From positions 50,339-114,338 of the forward strand of contig JAJPID010000060.1 of assembly GCA_021324945.1 (NCBI GenBank): a stretch of 64,000 nucleotides of DNA, written 5' to 3'. The DNA comes from Lysobacterales bacterium (GTDB lineage: Bacteria > Pseudomonadota > Gammaproteobacteria > Xanthomonadales > Rhodanobacteraceae). Both the position numbers and the translations under genes were made by a program. The notes below the pieces were generated by a model, which had not been told where the DNA came from, ran no database searches, and saw nothing but the letters and a program-made list of their open reading frames with translations. The stretch's first letter is position 1; every line of letters begins with the position of its first letter. Shown here one piece after another: positions 1 to 9,274 of the stretch.

Positions 1-1499
1 ACGGCATCGAACAATTGCAGGCCCTTGGCGATTTCCTCTTTGGTAAAGCCTTCCGCCAACAGCGCGGCTTCCGGCAGCATTATCGGCCTCTTGCAGTCGT
101 GCAGGCGGCGTGCCAAACGCTGTGCGATCACCAAGGTCACACTGGACGTGATGTTGTACGGTGCGATGCCCATGTTCATCAGACGCGCAATGGTCTGCGC
201 CGCATCGTTGGTGTGCAGTGTGGACAGCACCATGTGGCCGGTCTGCGCGGCCTTGATCGCGATTTCGGCGGTTTCCAGATCGCGGATCTCACCGACCATG
301 ATCACGTCCGGGTCCTGACGCAGGAAAGCGCGCAAGGCGGCGGCGAAGGTCATGCCGCGTTTGACGTTCTGCGCCACCTGGTTGATGCCCGAGACGCGGA
401 TTTCGACCGGGTCTTCAACCGTGGAGATGTTTCGGCCGACATCGTTCAGGATGTTCAGCGCGGTATAGAGCGAAACGGTTTTGCCCGAGCCAGTGGGACC
501 GGTCACCAGCACCATGCCGTAAGGCTTGTGGATGGCATTGAGGAACAGTTCCTTCTGATCTTCCTCGTAGCCGAGTTTGTCGATCCCCAGCTTGGCCGCG
601 GCGGGATCGAGGATACGCAACACCACTTTTTCACCAAACAGCGTCGGCAGCGTGCTGACGCGGAAGTCGATCGACTTGCCCTTGGAAAGGTTCAGTTTGA
701 TGCGACCATCCTGAGGCACGCGCCGCTCGGCGATGTCCAATCCCGACATGACCTTCAGGCGCGAGGCGATGCGTGGCGCCAGCTTGATGGGTGGGGAGGC
801 GACCGCGCGCAGGATGCCGTCCAGACGTACGCGCACGCGGTAGTGGCCTTCGTAAGGTTCGAAATGGATATCCGAGGCGCCGCGTTTGATGGCGTCCACC
901 AGGATCTTGTTGACGAACCGCACGACTGGGGCATCTTCGCCGCCGACTGCATCGAAACCGGTTTCGCCATCTTCGCCGCTTTCGCCCAGCTCGAGGTTCT
1001 CAAGACCTTCCGCATCGTCCAGGTCGGGCATTGCGGCGTTTTGGCTGGACAACGCCTGATCGATCGTGCGCTTCAGCAGTTCCGGCTCGATCAGGATCGG
1101 CTCGACCGCGCTATTGGAGTGAAACTTGATCTCATCGAGCGCCGCGGAATTGGTCGGATCGGCGATGCCGACGAACAGCCGATTGCCGCGCTTGAACAGC
1201 GGCAGCGCGGTGTGCTTGTTGATCAGCTCCTCGCTGACTACCTTCAGCGGCAATTGCGAGAAATCCAGCGCATTGGCGTCCAGCAACGGCACGCCGAATT
1301 CGGCAGAAACCGCTTGCGCCACGCGCTTGCCTTCGACCAAGCCGTTGTCCACCAGCCAAGTCGCCAGCGGCGTCTTGTTGCGGAGCGAATCCTCGACCGC
1401 CTGGCGCGCATCGGCTTCCGACAGCGCGCCCTCGATCGCCAGCCGCCGGGCGATGCCGGTGAGTCCCGCAAACGGAGTCGGATTCAACTGGGTTGCCAT
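1..1499 (-). CDS. pilB: type IV pilus assembly ATPase PilB (partial, runs off left edge)
   Basis: Minus-strand translation from ATG at 1499: MATQLNPTPFAGLTGIARRLAIEGALSEADARQAVEDS...; Walker A VTGPTGSGKT, ...QDPDVIMVGEIRD..., AQTGHMVLSTLHTND typical of PilB/GspE. Confidence 0.95.
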   Translation of the reverse strand, partial: MATQLNPTPFAGLTGIARRLAIEGALSEADARQAVEDSLRNKTPLATWLVDNGLVEGKRVAQAVSAEFGVPLLDANALDFSQLPLKVVSEELINKHTALPLFKRGNRLFVGIADPTNSAALDEIKFHSNSAVEPILIEPELLKRTIDQALSSQNAAMPDLDDAEGLENLELGESGEDGETGFDAVGGEDAPVVRFVNKILVDAIKRGASDIHFEPYEGHYRVRVRLDGILRAVASPPIKLAPRIASRLKVMSGLDIAERRVPQDGRIKLNLSKGKSIDFRVSTLPTLFGEKVVLRILDPAAAKLGIDKLGYEEDQKELFLNAIHKPYGMVLVTGPTGSGKTVSLYTALNILNDVGRNISTVEDPVEIRVSGINQVAQNVKRGMTFAAALRAFLRQDPDVIMVGEIRDLETAEIAIKAAQTGHMVLSTLHTNDAAQTIARLMNMGIAPYNITSSVTLVIAQRLARRLHDCKRPIMLPEAALLAEGFTKEEIAKGLQLFDA

Positions 1500-1759
1500 G
1501 ATGTGTTGCCAAACCCCGCCACTATGGAAGCTCTGAACAAATCCATCCCGGATTTGTCGAGGCACGTCTAATTGGGTGCACGTCCGAATTCGGCTCCACA
1601 AATCAAGCACCTGAAACAAAGACGTGCTTGATTCGCGCGCGGCACATCCCAGTGCCTCACGGAAACTCCAATAAATCGGAGTGTCCTCACAGGCGGAATG
1701 TACCGCAAATGGCGGCCCGATGGACGGCCCGGGCTGAGACGCGGTGCCCGGAGATGCCC

Positions 1760-2935
1760 CTAGCGCAGGCAATCGCGCACGGCCGCGATCACCCGCTGCA
1801 CATCGGCGTCGGTAAGTTTCGGCGACAGCGGCAGGCTGACGGTCTGCCGGCCCAGCCACATGGCGTGGGGCCATTGTTCGGGGCGCCAGCCATAGCGTTG
1901 CCGGTAGTACGGGTGTTCCGGTACGGAGAGGTAATGCACGCCAGTGCCGATGCGGCGGGCATTCATCGCATCCAGGAACGCGTCACGCGAGAGGCCGCAG
2001 CGCGTTTCGTCGATCATGATCGTGAACAGATGATAGGCGTGGCGTGTATCGGTTTGCGGCGGAGCCGGCAAACCGATCGGCAAATCGGCGAAAGCCTGCA
2101 TGTAAAGGTTCCAGACTTGCTCGCGACGCTGCCAGTTGCGCTCCACCCGCGCAAGCTGGTGGATGCCGATCGCCGCCTGCAAGTCCATCATGTTGTACTT
2201 GAACCCGGCCTCGACGACCTGGTAATGCTTGTAGCCTTGATCGCCGAAACGATGCCAGGCGTCCTTGCTCATGCCGTGTAGCGCCAGCATCTTGGCGCGG
2301 GCGATGCGCGCCTCATCGCGGCCAGTGATCATGCCGCCTTCTCCGGTCACCACATTCTTGGTGGCATAGAAACTGAAGCAGCCGAAATCGCCGAAGGTGC
2401 CGGTTTTGCGGCCATGGTACGTCGTCTCGATCGCGTGCGCGCAATCTTCGATCACGACGAGATCGTGCTTGCGCGCGATCGCAGTGATCGCATCCATCTC
2501 GCAGGCGCGTCCGGCGAAATGCACCGGCAGGATCGCGCGCGTGCGTGGTGTGATCGCCGCCTCGATCGCGGCCGGGTCGATGTTCTGCGTCAGCGGATCC
2601 ACATCCGCCAGCACCGGCGTCAAGCCGGCATGGATGATCGCATTCACCGATGCGCAGAAGGTCAGCGGTGTGGTGATCACCTCGCTGCCCGGCTCGATGC
2701 CCGCAGCGACCATGCTGACGTGCAGTGCGGCGGTAGCCGAATTGACCGCCGCCACCTGCGAGGGCTGCAAACCTTGATACGCGGCGAAATCGCGCTCGAA
2801 CCGCGCCACGCGCGGGCCCGTGCCGAGCCATGCGGACTGCATGCAGGCGACGACTTCGTCGATCTCGGGCTGCTCGATCGGCGGTGAGCCGAAGATCAGG
2901 AAGGGCTCCGCCTCGTTCTGCGATGAATGTTGCAT
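1760..2935 (-). CDS. DegT/DnrJ/EryC1/StrS aminotransferase
   Basis: MQHSSQNEAEPFLIFGSPPIEQPEIDEVVACMQSAWLGTGPRVARFERDFAAYQG...; SFYATKNVVTGEGGM PLP-lysine motif; ORF start moved to ATG at 2935. Confidence 0.93.
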   Translation of the reverse strand: MQHSSQNEAEPFLIFGSPPIEQPEIDEVVACMQSAWLGTGPRVARFERDFAAYQGLQPSQVAAVNSATAALHVSMVAAGIEPGSEVITTPLTFCASVNAIIHAGLTPVLADVDPLTQNIDPAAIEAAITPRTRAILPVHFAGRACEMDAITAIARKHDLVVIEDCAHAIETTYHGRKTGTFGDFGCFSFYATKNVVTGEGGMITGRDEARIARAKMLALHGMSKDAWHRFGDQGYKHYQVVEAGFKYNMMDLQAAIGIHQLARVERNWQRREQVWNLYMQAFADLPIGLPAPPQTDTRHAYHLFTIMIDETRCGLSRDAFLDAMNARRIGTGVHYLSVPEHPYYRQRYGWRPEQWPHAMWLGRQTVSLPLSPKLTDADVQRVIAAVRDCLR

Positions 2936-3014
2936 GGTGCTCCAACGGGCATGCCGGCCAGCCGCGAGTGCCGCTATGATCCACGGCGCGAGTGCGTTGC
3001 GAAAGGAGGGGAGC

Positions 3015-3863
3015 TTGCTCAGCATCATCCTGCCGGCCAAGAACGAAGCCGCCGCGCTCGCGGCGCTGCTGCCGGCGCTACGAGCGGCGCAGCCGGATGC
3101 CGAAATCATCATCGTGGATGATGGCTCCACCGATGACACGCGCGCGCTGTGCGCGCGACACGATGTGATTTGTTTGTCCTCGCCCTATTCAATGGGTAAC
3201 GGGGCGGCGATCAAGCGCGGTGCGCGTGCGGCGAAAGGCGACGTATTGGTGTTCATGGATGCCGACGGCCAGCACCACCCGGTCGACATCGCGCGTCTGC
3301 TGACCAAACTGGAAGAAGGCTACGACATGGTGGTGGGCGCACGCGCCTGGGCGGGCCAGGCCGGCGTGGGACGTGGCGTGGCCAACACGATCTACAACAA
3401 GCTCGCAAGCTGGATGACCGGTTTCAATGTGGCCGACCTCACCTCCGGTTTCCGCGCCGCACGCGCGGACAAGTTCCGCGAATTCCTGCATCTGTTGCCG
3501 AACGGATTTTCCTATCCGACCACCAGCACAATGGCATTTTTCCGCAGCGCGTACGCCGTGGCCTATGTGCCTATCCACGCCGCACAGCGCGTGGGCAAGA
3601 GCCACATCCGCCCGGTGCGCGACGGCGTGCGTTTCCTACTGATCATCTTCAAGATCGCCACGCTTTACTCCCCGCTGAAATTGTTCGTTCCCGCCGGTGC
3701 GTTTTTCTTCCTGCTTGGCCTTGGCTATTACTGCTACACCTTCGTGACCCTTCACCGCTTCAGCAACATGAGCGCGCTGCTGTTATCCGCCGCCGTGATC
3801 ATTTTCCTGATCGGGTTGATTTCCGAGCAGATCACATCGTTGACCTACCGACACGATGACTGA
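3015..3863 (+). CDS. GT2 family glycosyltransferase, polyprenyl-phosphate-sugar synthase-like (DPM1/GtrB-like), C-terminal TM segments
   Basis: TTG start after AAAGGAGGGG RBS; LLSIILPAKNEAAALAALLPAL...IIIVDDGSTDDT...DADGQHHP; two hydrophobic segments at C-terminus. Confidence 0.85.
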   Translation: MLSIILPAKNEAAALAALLPALRAAQPDAEIIIVDDGSTDDTRALCARHDVICLSSPYSMGNGAAIKRGARAAKGDVLVFMDADGQHHPVDIARLLTKLEEGYDMVVGARAWAGQAGVGRGVANTIYNKLASWMTGFNVADLTSGFRAARADKFREFLHLLPNGFSYPTTSTMAFFRSAYAVAYVPIHAAQRVGKSHIRPVRDGVRFLLIIFKIATLYSPLKLFVPAGAFFFLLGLGYYCYTFVTLHRFSNMSALLLSAAVIIFLIGLISEQITSLTYRHDD

Positions 3864-5001
3864 AGCCGCGCGACCGCGCATTCTGCTGGTCACGCGCAAC
3901 CTGCCCCCTCTGGTGGGCGGGATGGAGCGGCTGAACTGGCATATGGCGAAGGAATTGTCCCGCTTTGCGCAGGTGCGCGTGATCGGCCCCGCAGGCTCGG
4001 CCAAACTGGCCCCCGCAGGGGTCGAGGTGGTGGAGGTTCCATTGCGGCCGCTGTGGAAATTTCTCTTGCTGGCAGAGTTACGCAGCGCCCGCATCGCGCG
4101 CCGTTTCCGGCCCGAGGTGGTCCTGGCAGGGAGCGGGCTGATGGCACCCACTGCGCTGCGTGCTGCACGGATTTGCGGTGCGCATTCGGCCGTTTACGTA
4201 CACGGTTTGGACATCGTCGTGCCCAGTCGCCTATATCGTGCGTTATGGCTGCCGGCTCTGCGAAAGATGGATCGCGTGATTGCCAACAGCAATGCCACCG
4301 CTGAAATGGCGCGCACAATGGGCATTGCAAGGGCGCGCATCGGAATCGTACATCCAGGCGTCGAGTTGCGCGTGCCCGAGGCGGACGCGCAACGCATGAC
4401 GGAATTTCGCGCAACGCATGCAGTAGGTGCCGGCCCGCTGCTGCTTTCCGTGGGCAGGCTCAGTGCACGCAAGGGGTTGCGCGACTTCGTCGCTGTGGTC
4501 TTGCCGCGGATCGTCGCGGAAATGCCCGATGCAACATTATTGATCGTCGGCGACGTACCCGCACACGCATTACATCGCCGGCCGCAGTCGCAAGCTGAAA
4601 TTCGTGCCGCTGCGGAATCCGCCGGAGTAGCCGAGCGGGTTCGATTCCTCGGAAAGTTGTCGGAATCGGATTTGTCCGTGGCCTATCAATGCGCCGACGC
4701 GCACGTCTTTCCGATCCGGGAGATTCCTGGAGACCCGGAAGGCTTCGGCATGGTGGCGATCGAAGCCGCGGCCCATGGGCTGCCGACGATTGCATATGCC
4801 ACGGGCGGCGTGACGGATGCGGTTGAAAATTCCGTGTCCGGCCGCTTGGTGCCGCCTGGTGATTCAGATGCCTTTGCGGCAGCCGTGATCGAGATCGTTC
4901 GCAAACCGCCAGACAGAAAAGGAATTCGTGATTTTGCCGCACGTTTTGCGTGGCAGCACTTCGGAGTGCAGTTGCAGACGCAATTGAACATGATCACATG
5001 A
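3856..5001 (+). CDS. glycosyltransferase family 4 (GT-B)
   Basis: PRILLVTRNLPPLVGGMERLNWHMAKEL...SVGRLSARKGLRDFV...EGFGMVAIEAAAHGLPTIAYATGG; start overlaps upstream stop. Confidence 0.9.
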   Translation: MTEAARPRILLVTRNLPPLVGGMERLNWHMAKELSRFAQVRVIGPAGSAKLAPAGVEVVEVPLRPLWKFLLLAELRSARIARRFRPEVVLAGSGLMAPTALRAARICGAHSAVYVHGLDIVVPSRLYRALWLPALRKMDRVIANSNATAEMARTMGIARARIGIVHPGVELRVPEADAQRMTEFRATHAVGAGPLLLSVGRLSARKGLRDFVAVVLPRIVAEMPDATLLIVGDVPAHALHRRPQSQAEIRAAAESAGVAERVRFLGKLSESDLSVAYQCADAHVFPIREIPGDPEGFGMVAIEAAAHGLPTIAYATGGVTDAVENSVSGRLVPPGDSDAFAAAVIEIVRKPPDRKGIRDFAARFAWQHFGVQLQTQLNMIT

Positions 5002-5723
5002 ACCAAACATCACGACAGCCGCACGCCGTGCTCGACTTGCCGTCGCGAAGATTGAAGGGTCTGAAAATTGAGCGCCTGCTCGACCTGCATTCGCGGCCAC
5101 AACCGATAAGGATGCTGGAAATCGGTACGGGCTCTGGCGGCATCGCACACTTCTTCGGCACTCATCCGACTCTACGTTGCGATGTGGACGCCGTAGATGT
5201 GGTCGACAATCGACAGGTTTTCGATGGCTATCGTTTTCAGACGGTCAGCGATACCACCTTGCCGTTTTCTGACCGCAGTTTCGACATAATTCTCAGCAAT
5301 CATGTCATCGAACATGTGGGCGATCATGTGGCGCAACTTTCACATCTGCGGGAAGTGCATCGCGTGTTGCGAAAGAATGGCGTTGGTTATCTGGCCGTTC
5401 CCAACCGCTGGATGCTCATCGAGCCGCACTATCGACTCCCTTTTCTGAGCTGGTGGCCGCACAGCTGGCGCACGCCTTACCTGCGAATCATGCGCAAGGG
5501 TACGCATTACGACTGTGAGCCGCTGCGGATGCGGCAGTTGGAAAGCCTGCTGACGCAGGTTGGTTTTGCCTATGAAAATCTGTGCGTTGAAGCGCTGCGT
5601 GCCACCTTCGAAATCGAGAGGCAGCGGTCGCTCGGCATACGCCTACTTCGCTGCCTTCCGGATTCGGCGATTCGGCCGCTGCGAAGAATCATTCCGACGC
5701 TGATCTATCGTCTCTGGATCTGA
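4998..5723 (+). CDS. class I SAM-dependent methyltransferase
   Basis: MNQTSRQPHAVLDL...MLEIGTGSGGIAHFF...LPFSDRSFDIILSNHVIEHVGD. Confidence 0.85.
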   Translation: MNQTSRQPHAVLDLPSRRLKGLKIERLLDLHSRPQPIRMLEIGTGSGGIAHFFGTHPTLRCDVDAVDVVDNRQVFDGYRFQTVSDTTLPFSDRSFDIILSNHVIEHVGDHVAQLSHLREVHRVLRKNGVGYLAVPNRWMLIEPHYRLPFLSWWPHSWRTPYLRIMRKGTHYDCEPLRMRQLESLLTQVGFAYENLCVEALRATFEIERQRSLGIRLLRCLPDSAIRPLRRIIPTLIYRLWI

Positions 5724-6886
5724 GCATCGCTCAGCATCTGGTGCAGGCTTGCTGCGACATCCTGCCATGTCCTGCGTTGTCCATAATCCGCAGTGGGTTG
5801 AGCAAGCAACTCCAACACGCGTGTGGCGAATGCCGCAGGATCATTCAAGGGTGCCAGATGCCGCGAATTTTCGTGTAGCATCCAGCGCACCGGCTCAGTG
5901 GCCGTCGCCACCACTGGTACGCCGCAGGCCATTGCCTCACATAATTTCGCAGGATAACTGTAACGCCCGAAGCGCGTATTGGCCGTGGCGATGCAGGCCA
6001 CGTCCAGCGCGTTGATCAGCATCGGTAAATTTTTGTCGGCGACATAGCCCGTGTGGATCACGCCGGGTTCTGCAATCGCGTGCGCCGGAGGGCGGCCACT
6101 CAATGCGAGTCGCACCTGCGGGCACACGTTGCGCACACGGCGGAAGGCGCGCAGCAGCAGATCGGTGCCGCGATTGCGCGACCAGCTCCCGATATAACCG
6201 AGCAGCGGCGCGTCCAAAGGCAACTGGAGCGAATGTCGGCATTGCGTCTTGTCCAAAGGCAGGAATTCCGGATCGGCAGCCATTGGAAGAACCTGTGCCG
6301 GCAATCCGCTTGAGCGATTCGATTGTAATAACGCCGCAAGCTGCGGACCGGCGGCAGTTACCAGATCCGCTCTCTGAACCGCCCGTCGCCACGCCCAGTG
6401 CAGCGGCAGGTTCCATGGCATGTATGCTTCGAAATTATCATACGCATCAATCGCCAGACGTATTCCAAACCGCGCAGCGAAGCGGTTGGCGATCACGCCA
6501 TACCACGCGTCCGAGCAGGCGACGATCCAGTCTGGCCGGAAGGCGCCTATTTCCGAATTCAGTGCGGACATGAACCCGCGCAAGCCAAGCCTCCGAATGT
6601 CATGCGTTGACCACATGACACCTTCTCGTTCCATCGTCGCGGAGGTCAGATTGCGATGGCTGCACAATTGCACGCGCACCGAGTAACCCAACGTGGCCAG
6701 TTTCACCGGGAGATGGTGAAACCGACCATATGGACGCTCCAGCAGATCGCGCTGCTGCGGGTGGCGTTTGCAGAGGAAGAGTAGTCTCACGTTTGATGGC
6801 TTCAGCGCATGGGCGGGGTACCCCCAATTCGGGTACTTGTGCGCAATCCTGACATAAATACACATCTCAAATTGCGCTTCGCTCAA
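5705..6886 (-). CDS. glycosyltransferase family 4 (GT-B); exact start uncertain
   Basis: ...LGYIGSWSRNRGTDLLLRAFRRV...SYPAKLCEAMACGVPVVATATEPVRWML. Confidence 0.85.
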   Translation of the reverse strand: MSEAQFEMCIYVRIAHKYPNWGYPAHALKPSNVRLLFLCKRHPQQRDLLERPYGRFHHLPVKLATLGYSVRVQLCSHRNLTSATMEREGVMWSTHDIRRLGLRGFMSALNSEIGAFRPDWIVACSDAWYGVIANRFAARFGIRLAIDAYDNFEAYMPWNLPLHWAWRRAVQRADLVTAAGPQLAALLQSNRSSGLPAQVLPMAADPEFLPLDKTQCRHSLQLPLDAPLLGYIGSWSRNRGTDLLLRAFRRVRNVCPQVRLALSGRPPAHAIAEPGVIHTGYVADKNLPMLINALDVACIATANTRFGRYSYPAKLCEAMACGVPVVATATEPVRWMLHENSRHLAPLNDPAAFATRVLELLAQPTADYGQRRTWQDVAASLHQMLSDAQIQRR

Positions 6887-6888
6887 CA

Positions 6889-7998
6889 GTGGCGAAAGCC
6901 CCGCGAGTGCTGGACAATTCGCCGGAACATCTTCAGTGCGGTGACGTCTTGAATCCCAGATTGTCCATATGCATCGCCACCCGCAATCGCGCCGATTTCA
7001 TCGGTGAGACCCTGCAGAGCATTATTCGACAATGTCCCCCAGAGGTAGAAGTCATCGTGCTGGATGGCGCATCGACCGACAATACGACTGCCGTAGTGAC
7101 GCGATTGCAGGGATCGTTCCCGGCATTGCGGTACGAAAGACAGGAAAAAAATGGTGGAGTCGATCGCGATTACGACCTGGCGGTGAGCCTGGCGAAAGGA
7201 GATTATTGCTGGTTGATGTCTGACGACGACTTGCTGAAACCCGGGGCCGTGGCAGAAGTGCTACGGATACTGGATAGGGGACATGATCTCATCATTGTCA
7301 ACGCAGAACTGGACAACTTCGATTTCTCGAAGGTGTTGGATGGCAATCGGCTGGGATTTTCGCAAGACCGTGTTTACGGCTCCGATGCACTCGACCGCCT
7401 GTTCGAGGAAACCTCCGGCTACCTCACATACATCGGGGCTGTGGTCATACGCAGGAGCATTTGGTTGTCGCGGGACCGCGAGACTTTTTTCGGGTCTTGC
7501 TTCATCCATGTCGGGGTAATCTTCCAGGACGCGCTTCCCAACGGCGCAATCGCGCTCGCCACACCACTCATTGCGATCCGTTTTGGGAACACGCAATGGC
7601 GGCCACGGGAATTCGAAATTCGGATGATCCGCTGGACGGAACTGATCGGCAAACTCTCGAATATCCCGCTTGCCATCCGGAAGCGTTGTTATCCGTTGCG
7701 ACCTTGGCGAAGCATCAAGAGCTTGTTTTTCTATCGCGCCAAGGGCACGTATGGGATCGACGACTATCGCCGCTGGATACGTCCACGCGTTTCAAGCAAA
7801 TTGGATCGTGCCAAGGCTTGGAGCATGGCAAGGTTCCCCGGTTGGCTGGCTAACATTGTCGGCCTGATCGTTTGTTCATTCCCGTATCGGGATGCAAACG
7901 TGCATCTGCTCGACATGAAGACGAGTCGGTTTTATTTTGCCAACTGGTTCAAACGACGTCCTCGAGCTGCAAAAGTGCAGGCGGCACAAACCCAATGA
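6889..7998 (+). CDS. GT2 family glycosyltransferase
   Basis: LNPRLSICIATRNRADFIGETLQSIIRQCPPEVEVIVLDGASTDNT...GDYCWLMSDDDLL. Confidence 0.87.
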   Translation: MAKAPRVLDNSPEHLQCGDVLNPRLSICIATRNRADFIGETLQSIIRQCPPEVEVIVLDGASTDNTTAVVTRLQGSFPALRYERQEKNGGVDRDYDLAVSLAKGDYCWLMSDDDLLKPGAVAEVLRILDRGHDLIIVNAELDNFDFSKVLDGNRLGFSQDRVYGSDALDRLFEETSGYLTYIGAVVIRRSIWLSRDRETFFGSCFIHVGVIFQDALPNGAIALATPLIAIRFGNTQWRPREFEIRMIRWTELIGKLSNIPLAIRKRCYPLRPWRSIKSLFFYRAKGTYGIDDYRRWIRPRVSSKLDRAKAWSMARFPGWLANIVGLIVCSFPYRDANVHLLDMKTSRFYFANWFKRRPRAAKVQAAQTQ

Positions 7999-8017
7999 CC
8001 CTCGAAAGGATTGCCTG

Positions 8018-9274
8018 ATGAGTACGACTCAAGGCGCGGTGCGGGAAATCCAGAGTTGCCGCATCAGTGGCAGCACGCACCTGATCTCGGTGTTGAACCT
8101 CGGCGAGCAATGCCTGACGGGTGTCTTCCCGCGCGATCGCAAACAACACGTGACTCGCGGTCCTCTGGAGCTCATCTGGTGTCCCGACAGCGGGTTGCTG
8201 CAACTCAAGCATTCCTACAGTCTTTCCGAGATGTATGGCGACAACTACGGCTATCGCTCAGGATTGAATGCCTCGATGGTCACGCATCTCCAAGGCAAAG
8301 TGCGCGGCCTCGAGCGGAAACTGCCATTGAGGGAAGGAGACTGGGTGCTGGATATCGGCAGCAATGATGGCACGCTTCTCAAGGCCTATTCGGTTCCGTG
8401 CCTGAAACGGATTGGCATGGATCCTACGGCTGCCAAGTTCCGATCTTTTTATCCACCGGACGTGGCTGTCATCACGGATTTTTTCTCCGCAGACGCCTTC
8501 TTGCAGGCAACGGGCGGGCGCCGAGCGAGGATCATCACATCCATCGCGATGTTCTATGACCTGGAAGATCCCGGCACATTCGTGGCGGATATCGCCCGCA
8601 CGCTGGCGAGGGATGGCATCTGGCATTTCGAACAAAGCTACATGCCGTCGATGTTGCGGACCAACGCTTATGACACGGTTTGTCACGAGCACCTTGAGTA
8701 CTACTCGCTGCGAGTCATTCGTGATTTGCTGGCGGCGCATGGTTTGCGGGTCATCAATGTGCAGATGAACGGCATCAACGGCGGCAGCATTGCAGTCACG
8801 GCCTGTCACGCGGATTCTGACATGGCGAGCGAAAACTCCATCGTGGAGTGGACATTACAGCAGGAGGAGAACTGGGGTTTGAACTCAAGCAAACCCTATC
8901 GTCAGTTCGAAGATCGCGTGTTCAAACATCGCTCCGATCTGCAACGCTTGCTGTGGTCGCTGGTGAATGACGGCAAGCGCGTGCTCGGTTACGGAGCATC
9001 GACCAAAGGCAACGTATTACTCCAGTTTTGCCGTTTCGGGCCGGACGAAATCCCGGCTATCGCCGAAGTGAATCCCGAAAAGTTCGGAGCTTACACGCCC
9101 GGCACGTTCATACCGATCATATCGGAAGCGGAAGCCAAGGCGATGCGACCTGATTACTTTCTTGTGCTGCCATGGCACTTTAAGGCCAACATCGTCGAGC
9201 GGGAAAAGGAGTATCTCGCCGCAGGCGGCAAATTGATCTTCCCGCTGCCGGAAATCGAAATAGTGGGCGATTGA
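8018..9274 (+). CDS. sugar C-methyltransferase-like SAM methyltransferase (Methyltransf_13/14 architecture)
   Basis: MSTTQGAVREIQSCRISGSTHLISVLNLGEQCLTGVFP...VLDIGSNDGTLLKAY...HFEQSYMPSMLRTNAYDTVCHEHLEYYS. Confidence 0.88.
   Translation: MSTTQGAVREIQSCRISGSTHLISVLNLGEQCLTGVFPRDRKQHVTRGPLELIWCPDSGLLQLKHSYSLSEMYGDNYGYRSGLNASMVTHLQGKVRGLERKLPLREGDWVLDIGSNDGTLLKAYSVPCLKRIGMDPTAAKFRSFYPPDVAVITDFFSADAFLQATGGRRARIITSIAMFYDLEDPGTFVADIARTLARDGIWHFEQSYMPSMLRTNAYDTVCHEHLEYYSLRVIRDLLAAHGLRVINVQMNGINGGSIAVTACHADSDMASENSIVEWTLQQEENWGLNSSKPYRQFEDRVFKHRSDLQRLLWSLVNDGKRVLGYGASTKGNVLLQFCRFGPDEIPAIAEVNPEKFGAYTPGTFIPIISEAEAKAMRPDYFLVLPWHFKANIVEREKEYLAAGGKLIFPLPEIEIVGD

Noticed and set aside
15-1571. 518-aa plus-strand ORF
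   Set aside because: Antisense shadow of pilB in high-GC sequence; composition is arginine/glutamine/histidine-rich and without domains
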